From Streptomyces sp. SID12488 (GTDB taxonomy: Bacteria; Actinomycetota; Actinomycetes; Streptomycetales; Streptomycetaceae), in NCBI RefSeq assembly GCF_010548275.1, contig NZ_JAAGLT010000003.1, positions 62,001 through 126,000 on the forward strand: a stretch of 64,000 nt of DNA, in the 5' to 3' direction. This document shows, one piece after another, positions 45,500 to 54,581 of this stretch (the first letter of the stretch is position 1; the number at the start of each line of letters is the position of its first letter). The translations under genes and the position numbers were made by a program. The notes under the pieces are model-generated. The model was not told the origin of the DNA, did not search any database, and saw nothing but the letters and a program-made list of their open reading frames with translations.

Positions 45500-46207
45500 C
45501 TACTGCTCCAACGAGTCCAGCGCCCCGAGCTGTCCCATCAGCCCCAGCCGGTCGTACTCCCACCAGCCCTCGACGATCTTCCCGTCGGTGTCGAACCGGT
45601 GGATGGTGGTCCCGGTCATCGAGGCCTTCCTGCCACTGCTGGGAATCCCCATGAAGTCGCCCCGCTGGGTGCCGTTCCACGTCCAGCGGGTGCAGACCCG
45701 GTCGCCCTGGGCGATCTGGTCGTGCACGGTGAACGCGAAGTCGAAGCCCTCGCGCCACATCTGCATCTCGCGCCGGGCCGCGTCCAGCCCGACGACATCC
45801 TGCTCGTTGGACGGGTCGTGGTCGTGGTAGCTCTCCACGAACAGGTCGTTGAGCGGGGGCAGTTCACCATGCGTGGCGATCACCTCGAAGAACCGCCGCG
45901 CGGTGTCCGCGCACAACTGCTCGTCCCGCACCACGTCCAGATCCGTGAACGTCGGCATCTCGTCGCACAGGGCGGCCATCTCCCGCGAGATCCTGTCGGT
46001 CTCGGGAAGGTTCGAGTTCCGCATCGCCTCCTCGTACGACGGGAACTCCACGATCTCGATGAAGTGCGATGAGTCCGAGAGATCCTTGCCGACCAGCGTG
46101 TGCGTCGCGCTCCGCTTGCCCCTGGTCTGTTCGACCCAGGTGTCCATCAGCCGGTTCATCTCGTCGAACCGACTGGTCTTGCAGTCAATCAGCTGTACGA
46201 ATGTCAT
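45500..46207 (-). CDS. SnoaL-like ester cyclase family protein with N-terminal extra domain
   Basis: Protein of 235 residues. About 1-95 form a small ABM-like domain (MTFVQLIDCKTSRFDEMNRL, SSHFIEIVEFPSYEEAMRNS). Residues 105-230 fit the SnoaL-type NTF2-like fold of predicted ester cyclases (LFVESYHDHDPSNEQDVVGL, VHDQIAQGDRVCTRWTWNGT). Start ATG 46207 follows GGAGG; an in-frame ATG at 46249 is further upstream. The substrate is unknown and there is no polyketide cluster nearby, so cyclase activity is only a family label. Confidence 0.82.
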   Translation of the reverse strand: MTFVQLIDCKTSRFDEMNRLMDTWVEQTRGKRSATHTLVGKDLSDSSHFIEIVEFPSYEEAMRNSNLPETDRISREMAALCDEMPTFTDLDVVRDEQLCADTARRFFEVIATHGELPPLNDLFVESYHDHDPSNEQDVVGLDAARREMQMWREGFDFAFTVHDQIAQGDRVCTRWTWNGTQRGDFMGIPSSGRKASMTGTTIHRFDTDGKIVEGWWEYDRLGLMGQLGALDSLEQ

Positions 46208-46300
46208 GGCGCCGCCTCCGGCCCCCCTGCGTCCGGTACCTCTCTCCATACTCCCACCGGAGCAGCGACACCACCTCTTCCACCAAGACCGGTACAGGTC

Positions 46301-47074
46301 TCACTGAGGCCCGTACTTCCGCCCGGTCTTCGACGAGATCCCGCCCAGCAGTGCCCTGGGCGTCACCTTCACCACGCCCATCAGCGCCTTGTAACGCGGG
46401 TCCGGAATCGACAGGGACTTGCCCCGGGCCAGATCGGCGAGCGCCGACGCGACCAGCTTGTCCGCGTCCAGCCACATCCAGTTCGGGATGTTGTCGGTCC
46501 CCATCCCGGCGCGCTCATGGAACTCCGTACGCACGAAACCGGGAGCCAGCGCCATCAGCCGCACCCCGCTCCCCGCCAGGTCCTTCGCCGCGCCCTGCGT
46601 GAACTGCACGACCCAGGCCTTCGACGCCCCGTACGTACCGCGCGGTACGAAGGCGGCGACGGACGCTACATTGACGACACCCCCGCGCCCCCGCTCCCGC
46701 ATGGCATCGGCCGCGGCACCGGTCAGCCGCAGCACCGCCTCGCAGTGCACCTTGAGCATCCTCAGTTCGTCCGCCATCGACACGTCGAGATAGCGGCCCT
46801 TGTTGCCGAAGCCGGCGTTGTTGACCAGCAGGTCGACGGGATTCTTGCGGTCACCGAGACGATCGGCCACCGCCTCGATGCCGGCGTCTGTCGCGAGGTC
46901 GGCGCTCAGCACCTCCGCCTCGATGCCGTGCCGGTCGTGCAGTTCGGTCGCCTGCTCACCGAGCCGCTTGGCGTCGCGCGCCACCAGGACGAGGTTGTGG
47001 CCGTCGGCAGCCAGCCGCCGCGCGAACGCGGCACCGATTCCCGCGGTCGATCCCGTAATCAGAGCCGTTGTCAT
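46301..47074 (-). CDS. Short-chain dehydrogenase/reductase
   Basis: NAD(P)-dependent oxidoreductase of 257 residues. TGSTAGIGAAFARRL binds the cofactor, LVARDAKRL has Arg at the NADP-discriminating place, DLLVNNAGFG, catalytic Ser in VVNVASVAAF and YGASK with Tyr and Lys complete the site. The PGFVRTEFHERAG stretch follows. The substrate is unknown. A hydrophobic helix near the end (VVKVTPRALLGG) is common in this SDR subgroup. Confidence 0.93.
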   Translation of the reverse strand: MTTALITGSTAGIGAAFARRLAADGHNLVLVARDAKRLGEQATELHDRHGIEAEVLSADLATDAGIEAVADRLGDRKNPVDLLVNNAGFGNKGRYLDVSMADELRMLKVHCEAVLRLTGAAADAMRERGRGGVVNVASVAAFVPRGTYGASKAWVVQFTQGAAKDLAGSGVRLMALAPGFVRTEFHERAGMGTDNIPNWMWLDADKLVASALADLARGKSLSIPDPRYKALMGVVKVTPRALLGGISSKTGRKYGPQ

Positions 47075-47133
47075 GGCGCAAGATTAGTGACCCCGACTGT
47101 GCTCGTCCGCCCTCCTGCACGCTCCCTCCCGAT

Positions 47134-47159
47134 CGTGAAGGCCCCGCGCGGGACCTTCA
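47134..47159. terminator. Hairpin downstream of the MOSC gene
   Basis: A 13-bp stem with one mismatch (GTGAAGGCCCCGC with GCGGGACCTTCAC) lies 38 bases past the end of the MOSC gene and 60 bases before the SDR start. No T-run. It probably ends the MOSC transcript. Confidence 0.6.
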
Positions 47160-47196
47160 CGCAATCCCTTGCCGGCAGCCGTGCCGCCGCCGCCCG

Positions 47197-47859
47197 TCAG
47201 CCGTACTTCTCCACATACTCGCGAACCGTCGCCGCCGCCTCCGAATGCAGCGCCGCACCGGCCGTGAGCAGCCGTGGCAACAATGCCCGCTCGGTCGTCA
47301 GCGCCCGGAAGTACAGGGCGACCGTCACGTCGTGGTCCGGCCGGTGCACGATGTCCACCGGGTCGCCCGCCCGTATCGCGCCCGGCTCGATCACCCGCAG
47401 ATAGGCGCCCGGCGCACCCCGCTCCGTGAACCGCTTCACCCACCGTTTCTCACCCAGATGGCCCTGAAACGTCACGCAGGGGATACGCCCGCTGGTGACC
47501 TCGAGGACCACCTCGGACCCGATCCGCCAGCGCTCGCCGATCAGCGCGCCCGACACGTCAAGGCCCCGGGTGGTGACGTTCTCGCCGAACATCCCGTGGC
47601 GCAGCGGGCGGCCCAACTCGCGCTCCCACTCGTCGAGATCCTCGCGCGCGACCGCGTACACCGCCTGTTCGTCACCGCCGTGGTGCTGCTTCGAGCACAC
47701 CGTGTCCCCGGCCAGACCGCTGCCGCCGATTCCCTTGGGCCCGGGCGCCGAGACCCGAACCGGCCCGTCCACCGGCCGCTTGTCGATACCGGTGCCCTGC
47801 GGATGATCCGTGTACGGCACGGACCGCCCACTACCCACGTTTACGGACAACACCTTCAT
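47197..47859 (-). CDS. MOSC-domain protein
   Basis: Protein of 220 residues with the C-terminal domain of molybdenum-cofactor sulfurases. VLSVNVGSGRSVPYTDHPQGTGIDK at the start (in parts), GDTVCSKQHHGGDEQAVYA, GMFGENVTTRGLDVSGALIG, and Cys in GRIPCVTFQGHLGEKRW are the family pattern seen in YiiM-like proteins, which reduce N-hydroxylated compounds with Moco. Start ATG 47859 begins at the fold. It diverges from a LysR gene, a common regulator-target arrangement. Confidence 0.9.
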   Translation of the reverse strand: MKVLSVNVGSGRSVPYTDHPQGTGIDKRPVDGPVRVSAPGPKGIGGSGLAGDTVCSKQHHGGDEQAVYAVAREDLDEWERELGRPLRHGMFGENVTTRGLDVSGALIGERWRIGSEVVLEVTSGRIPCVTFQGHLGEKRWVKRFTERGAPGAYLRVIEPGAIRAGDPVDIVHRPDHDVTVALYFRALTTERALLPRLLTAGAALHSEAAATVREYVEKYG

Positions 47860-47930
47860 CACAGCACTCGCCCCCGTAGTCGTCACTTCGACACCACATC
47901 CAGATTCATGCCTACGACCACACGCTAAGT

Positions 47931-47947
47931 CACTTCTCCCCAAAGTG
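47931..47947. promoter_or_regulatory. Possible LysR-type operator
   Basis: CACTT-CTCCCC-AAAGTG is an imperfect inverted repeat in the gap between the MOSC and LysR genes, centred about 57 bases before the LysR start. LysR proteins bind T-N11-A dyads of this sort; this is a weak candidate. Confidence 0.3.
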
Positions 47948-47995
47948 TCGACGCATTATTCGCCAACATCCCCAAGTTTCACTTATGCTCGAAAA

Positions 47996-48895
47996 ATGAT
48001 CGAAGCCCGTCATCTCCGTGTCCTGCGTGCCGTGGCCACCACCGGCTCCTTCTCGGCGGCGGGCCGTGAACTGGGTTGCACCCAGCCCGCCGTGAGCCAG
48101 CAGATGAAAGCCCTGGAAGCCTCGGTCGGCACCCCGCTGCTCATCCGCAGCGGGCGCGAGATGCGACTGACCCAGGCGGGCGAGGCCCTGGTGCGACACG
48201 CGGCCGGCATCCTCTCGGGGCTCACGGCGGCGGAGGAGGAGGTCGCGGCGATCGCCGGTCTGCGGGCGGGCCGGGTCCGGCTGGTCTCCTTCCCCAGTGG
48301 CAGCTCCACCCTCGTCCCGACAGCCCTGGCCGCCCTGCGGGCCGCCCACCCCGGCACCCGGGTCTCCCTGGAGGAGGCCGAACCCCCGCACTCCGTCGAA
48401 ATGTTGCGCCAGGGCGACTGCGACGTGGCCCTCGCCTTCCGGTACGAGGGCGCGGCCGGCGCCGGTGAGTGGGACGACCTGGTGGTCCGCCCCCTCCTCA
48501 CCGACCGGCTCGTCGGCCTCGTACCCGAAGGTCACCGGCTGTCCCGCGCCGAGTCGGTCGCCCTCGGCGAACTCGCCACCGAGTCGTGGATCGCCGGCTG
48601 CCCGCGCTGCCGGGGTCAGCTCGTCGAGGCCTGCGAGAGCGCGGGCTTCACCCCTCGTATCGACTTCGCGACCGACGACTACCCCGCGGTGATCGGCCTG
48701 GTGGGCGCGGGTCTCGGCGTCGCGGTCCTGCCCCAGCTCGCCATCGAGTCCGTACGGCCGCGGGGCGCGCGCACGGTGGCGCTGGAGCCGGCGGTACGGC
48801 GGGAGATCGTCGCGCTGACCCTGCCCGACCTGGCGCAGGTGCCGGCGGTGGCGGCGACGCTGGATCAGCTGGCGGTGGCGGCGACGCGGGCCTGA
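47996..48895 (+). CDS. LysR-family transcriptional regulator
   Basis: Regulator of 299 residues. The helix-turn-helix is at 1-60 (HLRVLRAVATTGSFSAAGRE, CTQPAVSQQMKALEASVGT). The substrate-binding region runs from about 90 to 295 (GRVRLVSFPSGSSTLVPTAL, VIGLVGAGLGVAVLPQLA). Two Cys in GCPRCRG are unusual and may matter for sensing. It is divergent from the MOSC gene, a likely target along with its own promoter. Confidence 0.93.
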   Translation: MIEARHLRVLRAVATTGSFSAAGRELGCTQPAVSQQMKALEASVGTPLLIRSGREMRLTQAGEALVRHAAGILSGLTAAEEEVAAIAGLRAGRVRLVSFPSGSSTLVPTALAALRAAHPGTRVSLEEAEPPHSVEMLRQGDCDVALAFRYEGAAGAGEWDDLVVRPLLTDRLVGLVPEGHRLSRAESVALGELATESWIAGCPRCRGQLVEACESAGFTPRIDFATDDYPAVIGLVGAGLGVAVLPQLAIESVRPRGARTVALEPAVRREIVALTLPDLAQVPAVAATLDQLAVAATRA

Positions 48896-48925
48896 CGCGG
48901 GCCCGGCCCGGGAAGAAACGTTCCT

Positions 48926-49255
48926 TCAGTTGTTCGAACCGAGGTCCCCGCCACCGGCCGACGCCGACACCAGCCGGTTGCGCGCCCGTCCCATCAGCTC
49001 TTCGCGTTCGTCCTCGGTCAACCCGCCCCACACGCCGTAGGGCTCGCGCACCGCCAGTGCGTGCGCCGCGCACTGCGCGCGGACCGGGCATCTCATGCAG
49101 ACCTCCTTGGCCGAGTTCTCGCGAGCGCTCCGTGCCGCACCGCGCTCTCCTTCCGGGTGGAAGAAGAGCGAGCTGTCGACCCCACGGCAGGCCGCGAGGA
49201 GCTGCCAGTCCCAGAGGTCCGCGTTCGGACCGGGAAGGCGGGAGAAATCTGCCAT
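48926..49255 (-). CDS. whiD: WhiB-family regulator WhiD
   Basis: Iron-sulfur developmental regulator of 109 residues, needed late in sporulation in S. coelicolor. Four Cys (ACRGV, then CMRCPVRAQC) bind a [4Fe-4S] cluster, followed by the GVWGGLTEDERE turn and a basic RARNRL helix. The sequence MADFSRLPGPNADLWDWQL and its place divergent from bldM agree with my memory of WhiD. Start ATG 49255, not the in-frame start at 49297. The shared intergenic region of about 400 bases is the most A/T-rich part of the window. Confidence 0.92.
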   Translation of the reverse strand: MADFSRLPGPNADLWDWQLLAACRGVDSSLFFHPEGERGAARSARENSAKEVCMRCPVRAQCAAHALAVREPYGVWGGLTEDEREELMGRARNRLVSASAGGGDLGSNN

Positions 49256-49484
49256 TGCGTGTCCCCTTGTTGCCGTTCTGGGCTGAGTTGGTGCCACTGA
49301 CCGTACAACTACGATCTAAGGAGATGAAAATATGACTCATTGCGAATCTAGCCTCAGACACCAATAAAAGGGAAGAAAAACGGCTGAATGGGGCATAGGT
49401 TGTGTTGAAAGCTTGAGGGTCTGTCGCGCATGTCTGCACCGTGTGCGGGCCCTCACGTAGAGTGCCGAAGACGACACACGGCCC

Positions 49485-49512
49485 CGTAACTCTTTCGAGT
49501 GACCATCGTTGA
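49485..49512 (+). promoter_or_regulatory. bldMp1-type promoter (sigma BldN)
   Basis: CGTAAC at 49485-49490 and CGTTGA at 49507-49512, spaced by exactly 16 bases, match the sigma-BldN promoter I recall for bldM. It lies about 146 bases before the bldM start, so a leader of roughly 135 bases would precede the gene. Confidence 0.85.
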
Positions 49513-49657
49513 GAGTGCGAGGCGGTTGGAGGGACAAGCGCTCGAACGGGCGGCAGTACCCACTGCCGGGAAATTCGGTCGAGCGTCAACCGCACAGGTG
49601 ACGATATGTACCAGCCTGGAGGCTCAAGGTGACGCGCATCAGCTGCGGAGGGCGGCC

Positions 49658-50269
49658 ATGACATCCGTCCTCGTCTGCGACGACTCCCCGCTTGCCCGAG
49701 AGGCGCTCCGCCGCGCGGTCGCGACCGTGCCCGGTGTCGAGCGCGTGACCACGGCGGCCAACGGCGAGGAAGTCCTCCGCCGCTGGGGTGCCGACCGTTC
49801 GGACCTGATTCTGATGGACGTACGCATGCCCGGTCTGGGCGGCGTCGAGACGGTCCGGCGGCTGTTGTCCGCCGACCCCGGAGCACGCATCATCATGCTC
49901 ACCGTCGCCGAGGACCTGGACGGCGTGGCGCTCGCCGTCGCCGCCGGTGCCCGCGGCTATCTGCACAAGGACGCCTCGCGCGCCGAACTGCGGGCCACGG
50001 TGACGCAGGCACTGGCCGACCCGACCTGGCGGCTCGCGCCGCGCAGGCTGCGCTCGGCCGAGATGGGCGCCGCGCCCACGCTCACCGCGCGCGAGATCCA
50101 GGTCTTGGAAGGCATGAGCCACGGCCGGTCGAACGCGGAGATCGGACGCGAACTGTTCCTCTCCGAGGACACGGTGAAGACGCACGCCAGGCGCCTGTTC
50201 AAGAAGCTCGGCGCCTCGGACCGGGCGCACGCGGTGGCGCTCGGTTTCCGGTGGGGTCTGGTCCGTTAA
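49658..50269 (+). CDS. bldM: Orphan response regulator BldM
   Basis: Developmental regulator of 203 residues required for aerial hyphae and sporulation. A receiver domain (VLVCDDSPLAR, Asp54 in LILMDVRMPG, IIMLTVAED, YLHKDA) is followed by a LuxR-type helix-turn-helix (TAREIQVLEGMSHGRSNAEI, EDTVKTHARRLFKKLGASDR). In known species it acts as a homodimer and as a heterodimer with WhiI. Start ATG 49658 follows GGAGGG. Downstream comes a hairpin, then a sigma factor gene, as in S. coelicolor. Confidence 0.97.
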   Translation: MTSVLVCDDSPLAREALRRAVATVPGVERVTTAANGEEVLRRWGADRSDLILMDVRMPGLGGVETVRRLLSADPGARIIMLTVAEDLDGVALAVAAGARGYLHKDASRAELRATVTQALADPTWRLAPRRLRSAEMGAAPTLTAREIQVLEGMSHGRSNAEIGRELFLSEDTVKTHARRLFKKLGASDRAHAVALGFRWGLVR

Positions 50270-50295
50270 GTGGACCTCACCGGGGGTGGAGAAGT

Positions 50296-50321
50296 CCCCG
50301 CCCACCGCAAGGTGGGCGGGG
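50296..50321. terminator. Terminator after bldM
   Basis: CCCCGCCCACC pairs exactly with GGTGGGCGGGG around GCAA, 26 bases after the bldM stop. No T-run, as usual in Streptomyces. Confidence 0.8.
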
Positions 50322-50435
50322 GTCGGAAAACGGCCCGCCGGGTGCCCGCTCCTCGTTTCGGCGCGGATGCCGCATCCTTGAGGTGTGGAGTTCCTCGGGG
50401 ACAAGTCGGTCGAGCGGAAGGGGAGGGCGCAGGAG

Positions 50436-51113
50436 ATGAGTTCCGGCGCACCTGCTCATAACGCTTCGGTGCACAACAACGGACGCGGTGCCACGGAGAG
50501 AGCGGCGCCAAGGCACCATGGTCCGATGCGTGACGACGAGGCGGCTTATGCCCATGGGGTGATTGGTGGTCTCGTCCACCGCGCCGTCGACGGGGACGAG
50601 CAGGCAACGCATGACCTGCTCGCCCATGTACACCCCCTCGCCCTGCGCTACTGCCGCACCCGGCTGTCCCGACTGCCGGGCGACGCGCGGCACTTCGTGG
50701 AGGACCTGGCGCAGGAGGTCTGCGTCGCCGTACTCCTCGCCCTGCCGCGCTACCGCGACACCGGACGTCCGTTCGAGGCGTTCGTCTTCGCGATCGCCGC
50801 GCACAAGGTCGCCGACCTCCAGCGCGCCGCGATGCGCCACCCGGGTTCGACGGCGGTCCCCTCGGACGAGATGCCGGAACGCCCGGACGACTCCCTGGGT
50901 CCGGAGGAACGTGCCCTCCTCAGCAGCGACGCCGAGTGGGCCAAGAAACTCATGGCCAACCTCCCCGAGAACCAGCGCGAACTGCTCCTGCTGCGCATCG
51001 CCGTGGGCCTCACCGCAGAGGAGACGGGCCAGATGTTGGGAATGTCACCCGGCGCGGTGCGCGTGGCCCAGCATCGCGCGCTGAGCAGACTCCGGGCGCT
51101 GGCGGAGCAGTAA
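50436..51113 (+). CDS. shbA: RNA polymerase sigma factor, probable ShbA
   Basis: ECF-type sigma factor of 225 residues. Region 2 is [13 protein letters not shown] then [21 protein letters not shown]; region 4 is [20 protein letters not shown] and [20 protein letters not shown]. Its place between bldM and guaB matches the gene I remember as shbA (SCO4769), which drives transcription of the principal sigma gene hrdB. ATG 50436 has GGAGG nine bases ahead; GTG 50385 and ATG 50526 are alternatives. No anti-sigma gene adjoins it. Confidence 0.8.
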   Translation: MSSGAPAHNASVHNNGRGATERAAPRHHGPMRDDEAAYAHGVIGGLVHRAVDGDEQATHDLLAHVHPLALRYCRTRLSRLPGDARHFVEDLAQEVCVAVLLALPRYRDTGRPFEAFVFAIAAHKVADLQRAAMRHPGSTAVPSDEMPERPDDSLGPEERALLSSDAEWAKKLMANLPENQRELLLLRIAVGLTAEETGQMLGMSPGAVRVAQHRALSRLRALAEQ

Positions 51114-52781
<1,668 letters not shown>

Positions 52782-52808
52782 GCGCGAGCAGTAGCCGGAC
52801 GTGCGAGG

Positions 52809-52837
52809 GGCGGTCCCGGAGGTACTCCGGGACCGCC
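52809..52837. terminator. Terminator after guaB
   Basis: GGCGGTCCCGGA and its exact inverse TCCGGGACCGCC surround a five-base loop, 27 bases past the guaB stop, followed by TTCGT. Confidence 0.85.
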
Positions 52838-52897
52838 TTCGTCGTGCCCGTCGGGGATACTGGGAGGCGCAGAACCAAGGATGGAAAGGCCACACAC

Positions 52898-54022
52898 GTG
52901 ACTGAGATCGAGATCGGGCGCGGCAAGCGCGGCCGTAGGGCGTACGCCTTCGACGACATCGCCGTCGTCCCGAGCCGTCGTACGCGCGACCCGAAGGAGG
53001 TCTCGATCGCCTGGCAGATCGACGCCTACCGCTTCGAGCTGCCCTTCCTGGCGGCACCCATGGACTCAATCGTCTCCCCGGCCACCGCGATCCGCATCGG
53101 CGAGCTGGGCGGCCTCGGCGTCCTGAACCTCGAAGGCCTCTGGACGCGGTACGAGGACCCGCAGCCGCTGCTCGACGAGATCGCCGAGCTGGACGTGGAC
53201 ACCGCGACGCGCCGCCTCCAGGAGATCTACGCGGCTCCCATCAAGGAGGAGCTGATCGGCGCGCGCATCAAGGAGGTGCGCGACTCGGGCGTGGTCACCG
53301 CGGCGGCGCTCTCCCCGCAGCGCACGGCCCAGTTCTCCAAGGCGGTCGTCGACGCGGGCGTGGACATCTTCGTCATCCGCGGTACGACGGTCTCCGCGGA
53401 GCACGTCTCCGGTGCCGCCGAACCGCTGAACCTGAAGCAGTTCATCTACGAACTGGACGTCCCGGTGATCGTCGGCGGCTGCGCCACGTACACCGCGGCC
53501 CTGCACCTGATGCGCACCGGTGCGGCCGGCGTGCTCGTCGGCTTCGGCGGCGGCGCCGCGCACACCACGCGCAACGTGCTCGGTATCCGAGTCCCGATGG
53601 CCACCTCGGTCGCCGATGTGGCCGCCGCCCGCCGCGACTACATGGACGAGTCCGGCGGCCGGTACGTGCACGTGATCGCGGACGGTGGCGTCGGCTGGTC
53701 CGGCGACCTCTCCAAGGCCATCGCCTGCGGCGCCGACGCCGTGATGATGGGTTCCCCGCTGGCCCGCGCCACGGACGCACCCGGCAAGGGCCACCACTGG
53801 GGCATGGAGGCCGTCAACGAGGAGCTGCCGCGCGGCAAGAAGGTCGACCTCGGCACGGTCGGCACGATCGAGGAGGTCCTCATGGGCCCCTCGCACATCC
53901 CCGACGGGTCGATGAACTTCTTCGGCGCCCTGCGCCGCGCCATGGCCACCACCGGCTACAGCGACCTCAAGGAGTTCCAGCGCGTCGAGGTGACGGTGGC
54001 GGACTCGACGCATATGCGATGA
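52898..54022 (+). CDS. GuaB3-type IMP dehydrogenase-related protein
   Basis: TIM-barrel protein of 374 residues in the GuaB3 group, without CBS domains. AYAFDDIAVVPSRRTRDP and LPFLAAPMDSIVSPATA match the IMPDH start. The loop that reads [11 protein letters not shown] in GuaB reads GFGGGAAHTTR here, so the catalytic Cys is replaced by His. HVIADGGVGWSGDLSKAIA and GADAVMMGSPLA follow. The role is unsettled: GuaB3 in some phyla is an active IMPDH, but those keep Cys. Start GTG 52898. The terminator between it and guaB argues for its own promoter. Confidence 0.92.
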   Translation: MTEIEIGRGKRGRRAYAFDDIAVVPSRRTRDPKEVSIAWQIDAYRFELPFLAAPMDSIVSPATAIRIGELGGLGVLNLEGLWTRYEDPQPLLDEIAELDVDTATRRLQEIYAAPIKEELIGARIKEVRDSGVVTAAALSPQRTAQFSKAVVDAGVDIFVIRGTTVSAEHVSGAAEPLNLKQFIYELDVPVIVGGCATYTAALHLMRTGAAGVLVGFGGGAAHTTRNVLGIRVPMATSVADVAAARRDYMDESGGRYVHVIADGGVGWSGDLSKAIACGADAVMMGSPLARATDAPGKGHHWGMEAVNEELPRGKKVDLGTVGTIEEVLMGPSHIPDGSMNFFGALRRAMATTGYSDLKEFQRVEVTVADSTHMR

Positions 54023-54059
54023 GGTGACATGACGCTGCGCTTGGCTTGAGCGCAGGGTG

Positions 54060-54095
54060 GGGCCCGGTTACCCGTGGGGGTGGCCGGGCCCTTTT
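54060..54095. terminator. Terminator after GuaB3-type gene
   Basis: GGGCCCGG pairs exactly with CCGGGCCC across a 16-base loop, followed by TTTT. It lies 38 bases past the stop codon. Confidence 0.85.
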
Positions 54096-54330
54096 GGCTG
54101 CCCGGAGCGGGGGCGCGTGGTGCGGGGCACGGGCGCGCGCTTGCGTTCGGGGCGGATACGGGCTGGTCAGGGGGGTCGCGGGCGGTAGCGTCCCTCTTGG
54201 CGACCTGCTGTCTGGGCCGCCCCCTTCCTAGGAGCGCGAATCCGGACCCCATGACCCGGGGGCCCGGCCCCGAGCTCCAGTTGGACCGTCCACCGGGCTA
54301 CTGGGCGGCGTCATGGAAGGGGGCGCGCTC

Positions 54331-54426
54331 ATGGGCCGTCACCGCAAACCCACCCGCTGGGATCGCATTCGGCTTCGGCTGGTGAAGTTCCGGAGGAGGT
54401 GCCTTTTGCGGACCTACGGTTGGTGA
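54331..54426 (+). CDS. Possible very small basic protein (31 residues)
   Basis: ATG 54331 opens MGRHRKPTRWDRIRLRLVKF and the protein ends at TGA 54424-54426. It is extremely basic, with one Cys. AAGGGGG lies nine bases upstream and an in-frame ATG at 54313 is an alternative. A perfect hairpin starts four bases after the stop. The codon third positions are mixed, so coding is unproven. It lies in the 559-base gap between the GuaB3-type gene and the dehydrogenase-like gene. Confidence 0.25.
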   Translation: MGRHRKPTRWDRIRLRLVKFRRRCLLRTYGW

Positions 54427-54430
54427 GCGG

Positions 54431-54455
54431 CCACCCCTATAGACACTAGGGGTGG
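54431..54455. repeat. Perfect inverted repeat
   Basis: CCACCCCTA and TAGGGGTGG are exact inverses around TAGACAC. The C-run/G-run pattern could be an operator for a metal- or redox-sensing repressor or a terminator for the tiny ORF. The remaining sequence to 54581 shows no clear feature. Confidence 0.6.
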
Positions 54456-54581
54456 ACACTCGATCACCAACAGGAGCCTGCCGCAGTACCCGCTGCGGTG
54501 GGCTCCACCTGTTTCCACGCTACCGGCGCGGGGAGCCGCTCGCCACCATCCCTGGAGCCCGCCGCGTCCCACGCGCCCCCT

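Noticed and set aside
45500..46207. A polyketide cyclase of a biosynthetic cluster
   Set aside because: No synthase or tailoring genes lie nearby; SnoaL-like folds are widespread outside clusters.
49332..49367. An 11-codon leader peptide (MTHCESSLRHQ) behind AAGGAG in the whiD-bldM gap
   Set aside because: It has a fair ribosome site, but it lies upstream of the bldN-type promoter and no attenuator structure follows.
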